NCBI GenBank assembly: GCA_001802655.1
Contig: MGZO01000084.1
Coordinates: forward strand, 18,431-33,495
Length of the DNA stretch: 15,065 nucleotides
Direction: 5' to 3'
Source of the DNA: Hydrogenophilales bacterium RIFOXYD1_FULL_62_11
Lineage (GTDB): Bacteria; Pseudomonadota; Gammaproteobacteria; Burkholderiales; Thiobacillaceae
Shown here piece by piece: positions 4,120 to 10,402 of the stretch (position 1 is its first letter; the number at the start of each line of letters is the position of its first letter). Below the pieces are notes generated by a model. The model saw only the letters and a program-made list of their open reading frames with translations. It did no database searches and was not told where the DNA came from. The position numbers and the translations under genes are program-made.

Positions 4120-6438
4120 ATGTTCGAGATCGCTCCATCCGTTGCCAGCCAAGCCTGGTCGCACACGCAATCGATGTTGACGCCCTTCCGAGCCCTGGGG
4201 CTTCCTCCGTCCGCCCTGCATTTGTTCCCTCTCCAGTTCGGGCTGGCCTCATGGACCGGGCGGACATTCGTCGATGGCAAGTGCCACGTCGCCGACTTCA
4301 CGCCCAGTGACTGGCGTACGACCGTCTCGGGCCGGTTGACCGAAGATGGCGAGCAGCGATTCGTTCGCCTGACGTTGTCCGGTCAGCACGATGGGTACCT
4401 GATCGACGAAGAATGTGAGGTCTGCGGCCCCGTGCAGGCCTGCGAGCATGTGCGCCAGTTGTACAAGGCGTGTGTCGATGCGCTCGATAACAAGTCCATC
4501 ATCGTCCACCGCAGCGGGGGGTGGTCGCTGGCCGACGAAAACTTGACCAGGGCTCAAGACCACACGTTGTGGTGGTACCCATCCAGCATCACGGGGGATG
4601 CGCGCGTCATCGTGCCCGAGCTGAGTCAGGACATGATCCGCAGTACGGCCAGCCAGGTTCATGCCCATGAACACCAGCCGGGCAAGGTCGTGCTGCAGAT
4701 CCGATCCATGCACGCCGATGATGACCAGGGCCCCTTCGCCGAGTACTACCTGCAGTCACGGTGGGTCGAGGGCGCTTGGCCCTCCAAAACTGCAGTTGGG
4801 AATGAGCTTGAGCGGTTGCTGCCCCTGGCCGAACGTCCATGGTTCAGATCGTTCGATGCGATCGACTTGCCACTGGGTCGCCTAAGGCACACGCGCTTGG
4901 CCCAGTCTCTGGACCTGCAGAGCGTCCACGTACTTGAGCGTGCCGCCCAGGCTGGACGACTGATAGGTCGCGATATGAAGCCCGTAGAGTGGTGCGAGCT
5001 GGACGGGCCACTTGGCAGCTGGCACCAACTGGAGGATGGTCGAATCAAGCTCCAGGTCCCCGGTCGCGGGCGACATTGGATCCATCAGGAGGCCAATCTC
5101 GTGATGGATGTGCCATCCGGCCGGGTGATGAAATTGCACGAAGACCAGGTCGCGATGGCGCATGAGGCATCGCGCTGGCCGGCGATGACGCCGGAGCAGG
5201 CATGGGACATGGACCGCCTCTGGGACAGCGAACCCGCTTTGGCGCTTATCCCCCGCCCGACATCCCTTCCTACCCTGACCCGCAGCGCAGAATCCGCCTA
5301 CAAGGTCCAGTTTGGCTGGCGCAACGGCAGGCGAATCAAGGGCGGGAGAATCAAAGGAAGGGGGCAGGTTCTTCAGCTTGCGCTTCGAGTTGAGGGCGAA
5401 TTGCAGCCGCTGAATGGACCTGCTCAAGGCCTGATCAAAGCCAAGGTGGGTCGTATTGCCTTCGAGCGCGACCTGGATCTCGAAGATGATCTTGACCGCT
5501 TCCTGCACTCCCAAGGCTTCACTGATGAGCACCCGGGACAGTGGTTCCGTCCGTTCAAGCAAGTGCCCAGCCTGAAATCCACGGACCTGTTCATTCACAG
5601 GCTTCTTCAAAGGTTCCAGCATCGCTTTGAACTTGATCCGGACGCCGCTCCGCCCCTGCTTCCTGTTGATGCGGACATGCAGCCCATCGTCTGGGGCCTG
5701 GCCAATGATCGCGGCGCCGAGAATGGCTCTTACCAGCTGACAGCGCAGGTCGGCGGTCGTGAATTCCTGCTCAGCGAGTGCTATTCGCTTCGGCCAAGGC
5801 TGGTCTGGGTGGGAGGAGAGGAGGCCGTAGACGATCCGGAATCCGCGCAGGCTGGGCTTTGCCGTCCAGCCCATTGTGATGAGGAGGCCCCAGCGGAGGT
5901 GCTCGAAGCGTATGCCCAGGCGCAGGCCTCGCGCTTATCCGAAAGCGTATTCGACGTCGAGGATGCCTACGCCGAGGTTTGCAGGGATCGGCGGGAGGAT
6001 GGCGTTGTCATCATCGAACCAGATGCGCTCGTTTTTGACGTGGAGCACGACGTCGTTAAGCAGCCGGCACCCCTGACCGAACAGGAGTGCCGGGAGATCG
6101 ACGCCGCCCTTTTTAGTGCTGAAGGCATCGTGGATCCTCCCTGCCTGCTCAATGGCGGTGGCGCCGATGATCAGCCTGCTGTCCCAGCTGGACTTGAAAA
6201 GGCCATGTCCTCGCTCAACCCTGACACGCAAGAGGCGTGGATGATCGAAGTGATCCCTTTGCCACTCGATGGAAAGTACAGGGGCCACACTGTCCTCGTG
6301 CCGGGCTCAAGCAAGCGCGACCTGGATGCCCTCAAGCGGCGCGTCAAGATCCATGCGCGGGTGACGCTGGACCAGCTGCGAGACCTCGCTGACCGCGTGA
6401 ACTGGGATCCTGCTGCGCTCCAGCTGCTGCGCTCCTAG
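4120..6438 (+). CDS. SWIM-type zinc finger protein, helicase-less SNF2-associated-like
   Basis: This 772-residue protein has an N-terminal region (about 45-115) laid out like the SWIM domain at the start of many proteobacterial SNF2 proteins: a G-x-x-[FY]-x-x-G-x-[CV] strand, a V-x-G turn, a Y-x-[VI]-x strand, then the metal ligands. The ligands are C99, C102, C108 and H110, a C-x2-C variant of the usual C-x-C...C-x-H. SWIM fingers bind DNA or proteins. I see no Walker A or DEAH-type motif anywhere, so the motor half of an SNF2 protein is absent. The rest is a long, acidic, mixed alpha/beta region with no family I recognise. The start at 4120 is chosen over 4081, because 4081 falls just after the promoter-like box and gives an unlikely leader. 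It may work with a helicase in trans; the SF1 helicase at 10403 is one candidate. That pairing is inference. Confidence 0.72.
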   Translation: MFEIAPSVASQAWSHTQSMLTPFRALGLPPSALHLFPLQFGLASWTGRTFVDGKCHVADFTPSDWRTTVSGRLTEDGEQRFVRLTLSGQHDGYLIDEECEVCGPVQACEHVRQLYKACVDALDNKSIIVHRSGGWSLADENLTRAQDHTLWWYPSSITGDARVIVPELSQDMIRSTASQVHAHEHQPGKVVLQIRSMHADDDQGPFAEYYLQSRWVEGAWPSKTAVGNELERLLPLAERPWFRSFDAIDLPLGRLRHTRLAQSLDLQSVHVLERAAQAGRLIGRDMKPVEWCELDGPLGSWHQLEDGRIKLQVPGRGRHWIHQEANLVMDVPSGRVMKLHEDQVAMAHEASRWPAMTPEQAWDMDRLWDSEPALALIPRPTSLPTLTRSAESAYKVQFGWRNGRRIKGGRIKGRGQVLQLALRVEGELQPLNGPAQGLIKAKVGRIAFERDLDLEDDLDRFLHSQGFTDEHPGQWFRPFKQVPSLKSTDLFIHRLLQRFQHRFELDPDAAPPLLPVDADMQPIVWGLANDRGAENGSYQLTAQVGGREFLLSECYSLRPRLVWVGGEEAVDDPESAQAGLCRPAHCDEEAPAEVLEAYAQAQASRLSESVFDVEDAYAEVCRDRREDGVVIIEPDALVFDVEHDVVKQPAPLTEQECREIDAALFSAEGIVDPPCLLNGGGADDQPAVPAGLEKAMSSLNPDTQEAWMIEVIPLPLDGKYRGHTVLVPGSSKRDLDALKRRVKIHARVTLDQLRDLADRVNWDPAALQLLRS

Positions 6439-6558
6439 AGGTGCCGCTGTAGCGCGCATACGGTCAAGACCGTCCTCATGTCCCGCTCAACAGAGGAATC
6501 CTTGGCTGCTGCGGGCTGATCCCGCTGGACACGACGACAGAGCAGGGGTAGCTTTGCA

Positions 6559-6580
6559 CCAGGCGCATGCAGGCGCCTGG
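6559..6580. repeat. Perfect 8-bp stem inverted repeat
   Basis: CCAGGCGC and GCGCCTGG are separated by ATGCAG. This is the clearest structure in the 267-bp gap between the SWIM gene and the 6706 gene. It could be a terminator lacking a T-run, or an operator; a smaller ACGGTC/GACCGT repeat lies at 6460-6473. Otherwise the gap shows only GCTGCAACGG at 6676-6685, which resembles the second box of the class B element and lies shortly before the 6706 start. Confidence 0.4.
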
Positions 6581-6705
6581 CACCCGTCTCGACGAAGCTG
6601 GCAACGGCACTGCGGCTGATCTGATGCACCCATGGCCTTCTTCCTCTGGCCTTGGATGTAGCGACTACGGGTGGCGCTGCAACGGGGCCGGGAGAAAGAA
6701 CCGCC

Positions 6706-7965
6706 ATGCAAAGCGCACCCTCGCTGCCGTCCACGCTGGACGGCCTGAAGCGACAAGCCAAGACCCTCCGCCGCTCGAACGCCGACCTCACCCACGCTGA
6801 GGCGCTTGATCGCGTCGCGCGGATGATGGGCTTCAACAATTACCCCGATGCCCAGCGGCGCCTATCGTTGGTGGCGCCGCGGCCCACCCCTGTTTACGAG
6901 GCTTTCCTGTCGGCCTACTGGCGGGAGCGCACCACAGCTCGACCGCGCCCAATGGGCCTGGAGACGCTCCGGGTGCAGCTTTCAAAGCCCCTCGCATCGC
7001 TCCTCAGCCGCCACGAAGTCGATAGCGCACGTAATCTGGAGCACTTCCGGCTCGTGGAGGAAGATCATCTCGAGCGCCGCGGCGACCTCATGCTCGATCA
7101 GATCGATGTGAGGCACAGCCTTGGACGCTCGGCTCGAACTCTGCTCTTCCTCCAAGCTACAGGGCTACGGCCGGCTACGACACGAGCACAACGCAAGGCG
7201 TGGGGTGCTGACCCGCTGCCTGAGCGGGACCACTACTCGTTCTGGATCGATCCTTCGACAAACGGGGTCGTGATGCTCGACGAGCCCTACCCCCACGTCG
7301 ACGTGCAAGCGCGGGCCAAGTGGGCCGCTGCACGCGGCATGCAGATACTCGCGCCTGACTGGGATGGTCTTTATAGCCCCGGGAACTCCAAGCCCTACCT
7401 GGTGGGGAAGGACGGCGAGCTCCTGAAGCGGCTGGCTGCGGCGCTGGAGGTCCCGGATCTATTCTCAAAGACGTCCTGGATGGGTACCTCATTGCCATAC
7501 CGAGACCGCTTCGTGAGTCCAGCGCGCCGAGCGAAGGGCAAACCAGCCAGTGCTCGGACAATGCCGGCCTATCGAGGCTCTGTGCGCGCTGGTGCGATCG
7601 CGTACGGAGGTGAGCCAGGCTACAAGGGGAAGTGGCGGCCCGAGGTGCCCATGCCCTTCGAGCTGCACGAGCAGGCCAGCAAAATTCTCCAGGGCACGAG
7701 TTTCAACGATGTACCGATCCGTGGGGCCAATCTGATCGACCAGGTGCGATCCGACCTGGAGGACTGGGTGCTGGCAGAGCATCCGCTCCTCATGGATCAG
7801 CGGCACGACATCTACTACGGCGGCCGAGCCGAGACATTGTCTACGGATGCACGCGGCGCGCTGGTGCGGCTGAAGATGATCCTCGAAGAAGGCTATGCCG
7901 ACTGCCCGCCGCGTCGCCAGATGCTCCAGAAGATCGAGAAGGTGCTGTCCATGATGGATCGCTGA
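6706..7965 (+). CDS. DUF5623-like protein of unknown function
   Basis: This is a 419-residue soluble protein. Its first 50 residues (LDGLKRQAKTLRRSNADLTH, then EALDRVARMMGFNNYPDAQRRL) match what I remember of DUF5623-type N-termini: a short helical domain with a basic helix followed by A-x-x-x-G-[FY]-x-[NS]-[FY]-x-x-A. These are found in proteins on plasmids and integrative elements. That is recollection, not a search. The middle contains aromatic, strand-rich segments (DHYSFWIDP, VVMLDEPYPHVD, ILAPDWDGLYSP), and the end is helical. No catalytic motif is evident. The ATG at 6706 is chosen because GGAGAAAG lies about ten bases upstream; the frame is open to 6652. It stands alone, with intergenic DNA on both sides. 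Confidence 0.65.
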   Translation: MQSAPSLPSTLDGLKRQAKTLRRSNADLTHAEALDRVARMMGFNNYPDAQRRLSLVAPRPTPVYEAFLSAYWRERTTARPRPMGLETLRVQLSKPLASLLSRHEVDSARNLEHFRLVEEDHLERRGDLMLDQIDVRHSLGRSARTLLFLQATGLRPATTRAQRKAWGADPLPERDHYSFWIDPSTNGVVMLDEPYPHVDVQARAKWAAARGMQILAPDWDGLYSPGNSKPYLVGKDGELLKRLAAALEVPDLFSKTSWMGTSLPYRDRFVSPARRAKGKPASARTMPAYRGSVRAGAIAYGGEPGYKGKWRPEVPMPFELHEQASKILQGTSFNDVPIRGANLIDQVRSDLEDWVLAEHPLLMDQRHDIYYGGRAETLSTDARGALVRLKMILEEGYADCPPRRQMLQKIEKVLSMMDR

Positions 7966-8002
7966 CGATTGGGTGTAACCGGCCGCAACGTAGGGCTGGT
8001 TG

Positions 8003-8037
8003 CAACTTCTGACGGCGGTGGGGGTGTGGTGCAATGC
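8003..8037 (+). promoter_or_regulatory. Class A-like promoter element, copy 5
   Basis: CAACTTCT starts at 8003 and CAATGC at 8032, a 29-bp offset, one more than in copies 1-4. The ATG at 8068 lies 36 bp after the second box starts, close to the 31-35 bp of the AVF genes. Confidence 0.45.
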
Positions 8038-8067
8038 CACTCCCCTCTCATTCCACACGGACGACCT

Positions 8068-8319
8068 ATGTCCACAACCTTCCGCCGTCTCGCCGCCGCA
8101 CTGTGCTTTGGCTTCGTCATCACGGTCGTGTCCATCGTGGCCATGTCCATGGTCCAGTCCCGTCTTGTACCCGCTCAGCACGTAGGGCGATTGCGGTCCA
8201 CTCAGTCCTCTGCATCGGTCGCGCCGACAAATGTGCGCAGCCGTCGGCGCGTGAGATCAGGACTCGCCGGCGTCTATCAAAGACGCCGGCATGAAGCTCA
8301 AGCTGGTCAGTTGCAGTAG
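8068..8319 (+). CDS. Small membrane-anchored protein
   Basis: An 83-residue frame begins with Met-Ser-Thr-Thr-Phe-Arg-Arg and then a hydrophobic helix of about 18 residues (LAAALCFGFVITVVSIVAM). This is a signal anchor or an uncleaved signal sequence with an N-in orientation. The rest is basic and low in complexity, rich in Arg, Ser and Gln. The last third of the frame runs through a perfect 10-bp stem hairpin and into the tail of the convergent repeat-protein gene, which is unusual. The true stop may have been lost by a small indel; the adjacent frame has a TGA near 8251. The start is supported by the class A-like element 36 bp upstream. Function unknown. Confidence 0.5.
   Translation: MSTTFRRLAAALCFGFVITVVSIVAMSMVQSRLVPAQHVGRLRSTQSSASVAPTNVRSRRRVRSGLAGVYQRRRHEAQAGQLQ
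8266..8290. terminator. Perfect 10-bp stem hairpin between convergent genes
   Basis: GCCGGCGTCT, loop ATCAA, AGACGCCGGC. It lies 16 bp downstream of the stop of the minus-strand repeat-protein gene, the expected place for its terminator. It also lies within the 3' part of the plus-strand 8068 frame. There is no T-run on either strand. Confidence 0.6.
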
Positions 8320-8657
8320 GTCGTGCTTCCGATCGTCTGGCAGGTGGTGCCATCGGAGCCGTAGGTCGTATTGCCGATGCGCTGGACGCTCGTCCCGTCA
8401 GAGTTGTAGAGCGTGTTCCCGATCTGCTGGGACGAGCTGCCATCGGAGTTGTACGTCGTGTTGCCAATCCGCTGGGCGGAGTTGCCATCCGACCCATAGG
8501 TCGTATTGCCGATTTCCTGCTGGCTGGATCCGTCAGAGCCGTACAGGGTGTTGCCGATGCTCTGGTAGGACGTGCCGGACTGACCGTGGATGGTCTGGGC
8601 CATGGCGGCGGGCGATGCAACCAGGGCGATGAGCAGTGCAGCGGTGGACTTGTTCAT
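8307..8657 (-). CDS. Secreted tandem-repeat protein (15-residue IGNTxY repeats)
   Basis: This 116-residue protein starts with a clear Sec signal peptide (MNKSTAALLIALVASPAAMA, likely cut after AMA-Q). The mature part is almost entirely five copies of a 15-residue repeat, IGNT[TL]Y[GN]SDGxSxQx, ending in a degenerate copy with two Cys (TTCQTIGSTTYCN) that could form a disulphide. The corresponding DNA is a 45-bp tandem repeat. The repeat should give regular beta-strands with turns at SDG, as in a small solenoid or adhesin-like stack. Similar TIGNTTYCN endings occur in hypothetical envelope proteins, as I recall. A strong Shine-Dalgarno (AGAAGGAGTT, 8670-8661) precedes the start at 8657. The copy number could vary by slippage. 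The role is unknown; periplasmic or surface location is likely. Confidence 0.8.
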   Translation of the reverse strand: MNKSTAALLIALVASPAAMAQTIHGQSGTSYQSIGNTLYGSDGSSQQEIGNTTYGSDGNSAQRIGNTTYNSDGSSSQQIGNTLYNSDGTSVQRIGNTTYGSDGTTCQTIGSTTYCN

Positions 8658-8750
8658 TCGAACTCCTTCTCTTGGGAATGGTTTAGCGCAGATATTAACG
8701 GCCTGAACTAGGAATACTGGAGGGGCCTCAAGCAGCGGGTTGTTCGTTGC

Positions 8751-8779
8751 GCCGTCGGCAGGACCTCGGTGCCGGCGGC
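8751..8779. terminator. 10-bp stem hairpin after the minus-strand four-gene operon
   Basis: GCCGTCGGCA and TGCCGGCGGC pair over ten positions, with one G-U pair when read on the plus strand (an A-C mismatch on the minus), around a nine-base loop. It begins 16 bp downstream of the last stop of the operon. No T-run follows, so this is a probable but unproven terminator. Confidence 0.45.
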
Positions 8780-8795
8780 CGCATGAGCATCAGCC

Positions 8796-9002
8796 TCAGT
8801 CAGGCCCGTTCGCCAGGTGCTCGTCGATTCGCGGCAGCAGCCGGTCCGGCATGTCGTCGTCGTGCGTATAGACCTGGCGCACTTCCTCAAGCAATGCGTT
8901 GGACGCCTTCAGCTGCTCGGCAAGCCGATCGTGCGCGCTCTGCCACTGCGTCGCCCGTACCTTCTCAAGCGCGAGACGGTCCTTGGTGGACAGCTCAGTC
9001 AT
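8796..9002 (-). CDS. Small coiled-coil protein, last gene of the four-gene operon
   Basis: This 68-residue protein is mostly one charged, Leu/Ala-rich helix (RLALEKVRATQWQSAHDRL then AEQLKASNALLEEVRQV), likely a coiled coil, with a short acidic tail. There is no Cys and no transmembrane segment. The start at 9002 is supported by AGGAGAAGG just upstream and overlaps the end of the preceding gene by eight bases, so translation is probably coupled. The frame is open further up to 9032, but this would lie within the preceding gene without a ribosome site. Function unknown; perhaps an accessory subunit of the cysteine-rich proteins encoded with it. Confidence 0.68.
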   Translation of the reverse strand: MTELSTKDRLALEKVRATQWQSAHDRLAEQLKASNALLEEVRQVYTHDDDMPDRLLPRIDEHLANGPD

Positions 9003-9381
9003 GCCCTTCTCCTGTATTCGAGCCCCTGACAATGGTCCAGCCTGCCACGGCCTCGCGCACCTCGTGCAGCTTCAGCACCCGCGGCTGGTGGTAGGGATCT
9101 GCCGACAGGCCTTTAGCCGCTCCGATCTCCTCGTCGAACCATGCAAGGACCTGGGCCTGGCTCATCACCGCGCGTGAGACGCCCAAGCAGACCCGGGCAC
9201 CTGCCCTTGCCTTCTCCTGATGCTTCCTGTGACAGGCGATCAGGTGGGTGTTGGACAGGTAGAGATCGCTCTCCTCGTCGAACTGCGGATTTCTGCTCCT
9301 CCGCATGAAGTTGGTCAGCTTGTACCGCTCACCGCAATACGGGCAGGGGCCCACCATCCTGTCCCCGCTGGACCTGCCCAT
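8995..9381 (-). CDS. Putative zinc-binding small protein
   Basis: This 128-residue protein has C13-P-Y-C16-G near the start and C50-H-R-K-H54 later, a plausible four-ligand zinc site (C-x2-C, C-x3-H). The segment between is basic then acidic (MRRSRNPQFDEESDLYLSNT). The C-terminal part is helical (AQVLAWFDEEIGAAKG). The ATG at 9381 shares one base with the stop of the upstream gene (TGATG), which fixes the start and indicates coupling. Such CPYC-G fingers occur in nucleic-acid-binding and phage-type recruiting proteins, but the family is not recognised. It is the third gene of an operon that ends with the coiled-coil protein. Confidence 0.7.
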   Translation of the reverse strand: MGRSSGDRMVGPCPYCGERYKLTNFMRRSRNPQFDEESDLYLSNTHLIACHRKHQEKARAGARVCLGVSRAVMSQAQVLAWFDEEIGAAKGLSADPYHQPRVLKLHEVREAVAGWTIVRGSNTGEGHD

Positions 9382-9815
9382 CAGCCAGCCCCTCGGCCAG
9401 GCACAAGCTTCGCCAGCGCGGCCAGTGCGCGCTCGCGCGCAACGCCAATGTTGGCGCAGTTGGTGCACGGCTGGATCTCGCAGACATCGCAGGTGTCCGG
9501 CGGCCGCGCACGGGCCGCAGCTTCCAGCGCGGACAGCACCGTCGGATCCACTCCGGCGGCCGGCGGCGCCTGCTCGGCCAAGGCCCGACCGGACGCGGCG
9601 CGGCATGCCTCGCAGTTCGGGTCGATGCTGAAAGAATACAGCTGCCGGGGCCTGAGGGTCGTGCGGCTCACCTCGCACATCCGCACCTCAATCGGCGAAT
9701 CTGCCGGCGGCTGTCGGCGCGGGATGTCGGCCATGTCCGGCGCGGCACCGCCCAGGGCTACCAGCCGCGCGGTCGCCTCGTTGCGGGCTACATCTGTATG
9801 CGTCGGCGCGCTCAC
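9381..9815 (-). CDS. Cysteine-rich protein, multiple CxxC motifs
   Basis: This 144-residue protein starts at a GTG whose bases overlap the preceding stop (GTGA), with GAGGA a few bases upstream. Cysteines lie at 47, 68, 71, 109, 112, 117 and 120. N-C-E-A-C at 67-71 and C-D-V-C...C-T-N-C at 109-120 look like one or two zinc knuckles or an Fe-S/zinc cluster site. The N-terminal 45 residues are Ala/Pro-rich and probably flexible. No known family is recognised. It overlaps the next gene by one base. With the following CPYC protein it makes a pair of metal-binding proteins in one operon, divergent from the helicase-nuclease and sharing a related upstream element. It may act on nucleic acid with it; that is inference. 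Confidence 0.7.
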   Translation of the reverse strand: MSAPTHTDVARNEATARLVALGGAAPDMADIPRRQPPADSPIEVRMCEVSRTTLRPRQLYSFSIDPNCEACRAASGRALAEQAPPAAGVDPTVLSALEAAARARPPDTCDVCEIQPCTNCANIGVARERALAALAKLVPGRGAG

Positions 9816-10153
9816 TGCAGCACGTCCTCTTCCGTGGTGAGGGCATAGCGCGCCGGGCGGCCGCGGCCGTCGGCATCGATCACGCGCCCAAGAACCTTCG
9901 CCGGGAAGTGGGCCATGAAGTCGGTGTAGCCACAGCCGTGCCAGGTGTCCTCGGCCTTGGTGATCGAAGGGGTGACGTGCTGGGAATACACGGCGGCCTT
10001 GAAGACGTCCCGGGTCACCTCGAGCATGCCTTCCAGCGCCATGGCCTCTGCCTGCTCGCGATTCGGGCGCGACAGGGTCGCGGGTGCGGCCGGCGGCGCC
10101 GGCGGCGGCGGGCCGTAGTCGTCGTCGAGCCAATCGGTAGCGTGCGTGTACAT
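9812..10153 (-). CDS. First gene of the four-gene operon, unknown function
   Basis: This 113-residue protein has an acidic N-terminus, a Pro/Ala-rich linker (about 14-26, PPPPAPPAAPA), then a compact helical and strand region with HGCGYTDFMAHFP and a basic VIDADGRGRPARYAL segment near the end. There is no signal peptide. The ATG at 10153 has AAGGAT a short way upstream. It leads an operon with GTGA and TGATG junctions, so all four proteins are probably made together. A weak class A element lies upstream at 10218-10185, back to back with one for the helicase. The family is unknown. Confidence 0.66.
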   Translation of the reverse strand: MYTHATDWLDDDYGPPPPAPPAAPATLSRPNREQAEAMALEGMLEVTRDVFKAAVYSQHVTPSITKAEDTWHGCGYTDFMAHFPAKVLGRVIDADGRGRPARYALTTEEDVLQ

Positions 10154-10184
10154 CGGGGATCCTTCGTCTGGTTGGGTACGACCA

Positions 10185-10218
10185 GCACGCTACCCATCCG
10201 GACGCGCTGCAAAAGTTA
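10185..10218 (-). promoter_or_regulatory. Class A-like element for the minus-strand four-gene operon
   Basis: On the minus strand TAACTTTT starts at 10218 and GCGTGC starts at 10190, 28 bp apart. The start codon follows 37 bp after the second box. The first box and its flank (AACTTTTGCAGCGC) match copy 2 upstream of AVF-tail gene 2 at 13 of 14 bases. The second box differs from copies 1-4 but keeps the TG. Confidence 0.45.
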
Positions 10219-10278
10219 TCCGCGCCCCACTCAAGCACGCCTGAGGATTCGTCGCGCGCAATCCATACTCGGACTCTC

Positions 10279-10312
10279 CAACTTTCAGCTGCGTTCTCAT
10301 CTGTCAGCGTGG
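10279..10312 (+). promoter_or_regulatory. Class A-like element upstream of the helicase-nuclease
   Basis: CAACTTTC starts at 10279 and GCGTGG at 10307, again 28 bp apart. The second box matches that of the divergent operon (GCGTG). It is 96 bp before the helicase start, farther than in the other genes. A separate sigma70-like TATACT lies at 10344-10349, so the true promoter is uncertain. Confidence 0.4.
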
Positions 10313-10402
10313 GTAGGCGCCGGGGCACCGTCCCTGCGGCACCTATACTCACCACAGCATGCATTGGCACCGCCGCCAGGCGCGCCGATCAAAGGGGCCA
10401 AT

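Noticed and set aside
4882..5874. 330-codon minus-strand frame inside the SWIM gene
   Set aside because: It has no recognisable motif or ribosome site and lies wholly antisense to a continuous plus-strand gene that has a supported start and upstream element.
9908..10402. Extension of the helicase frame upstream to 9908
   Set aside because: It would overlap the divergent four-gene operon and its promoter region. No ATG occurs in frame just upstream of 10403, and the extra residues are low in complexity.
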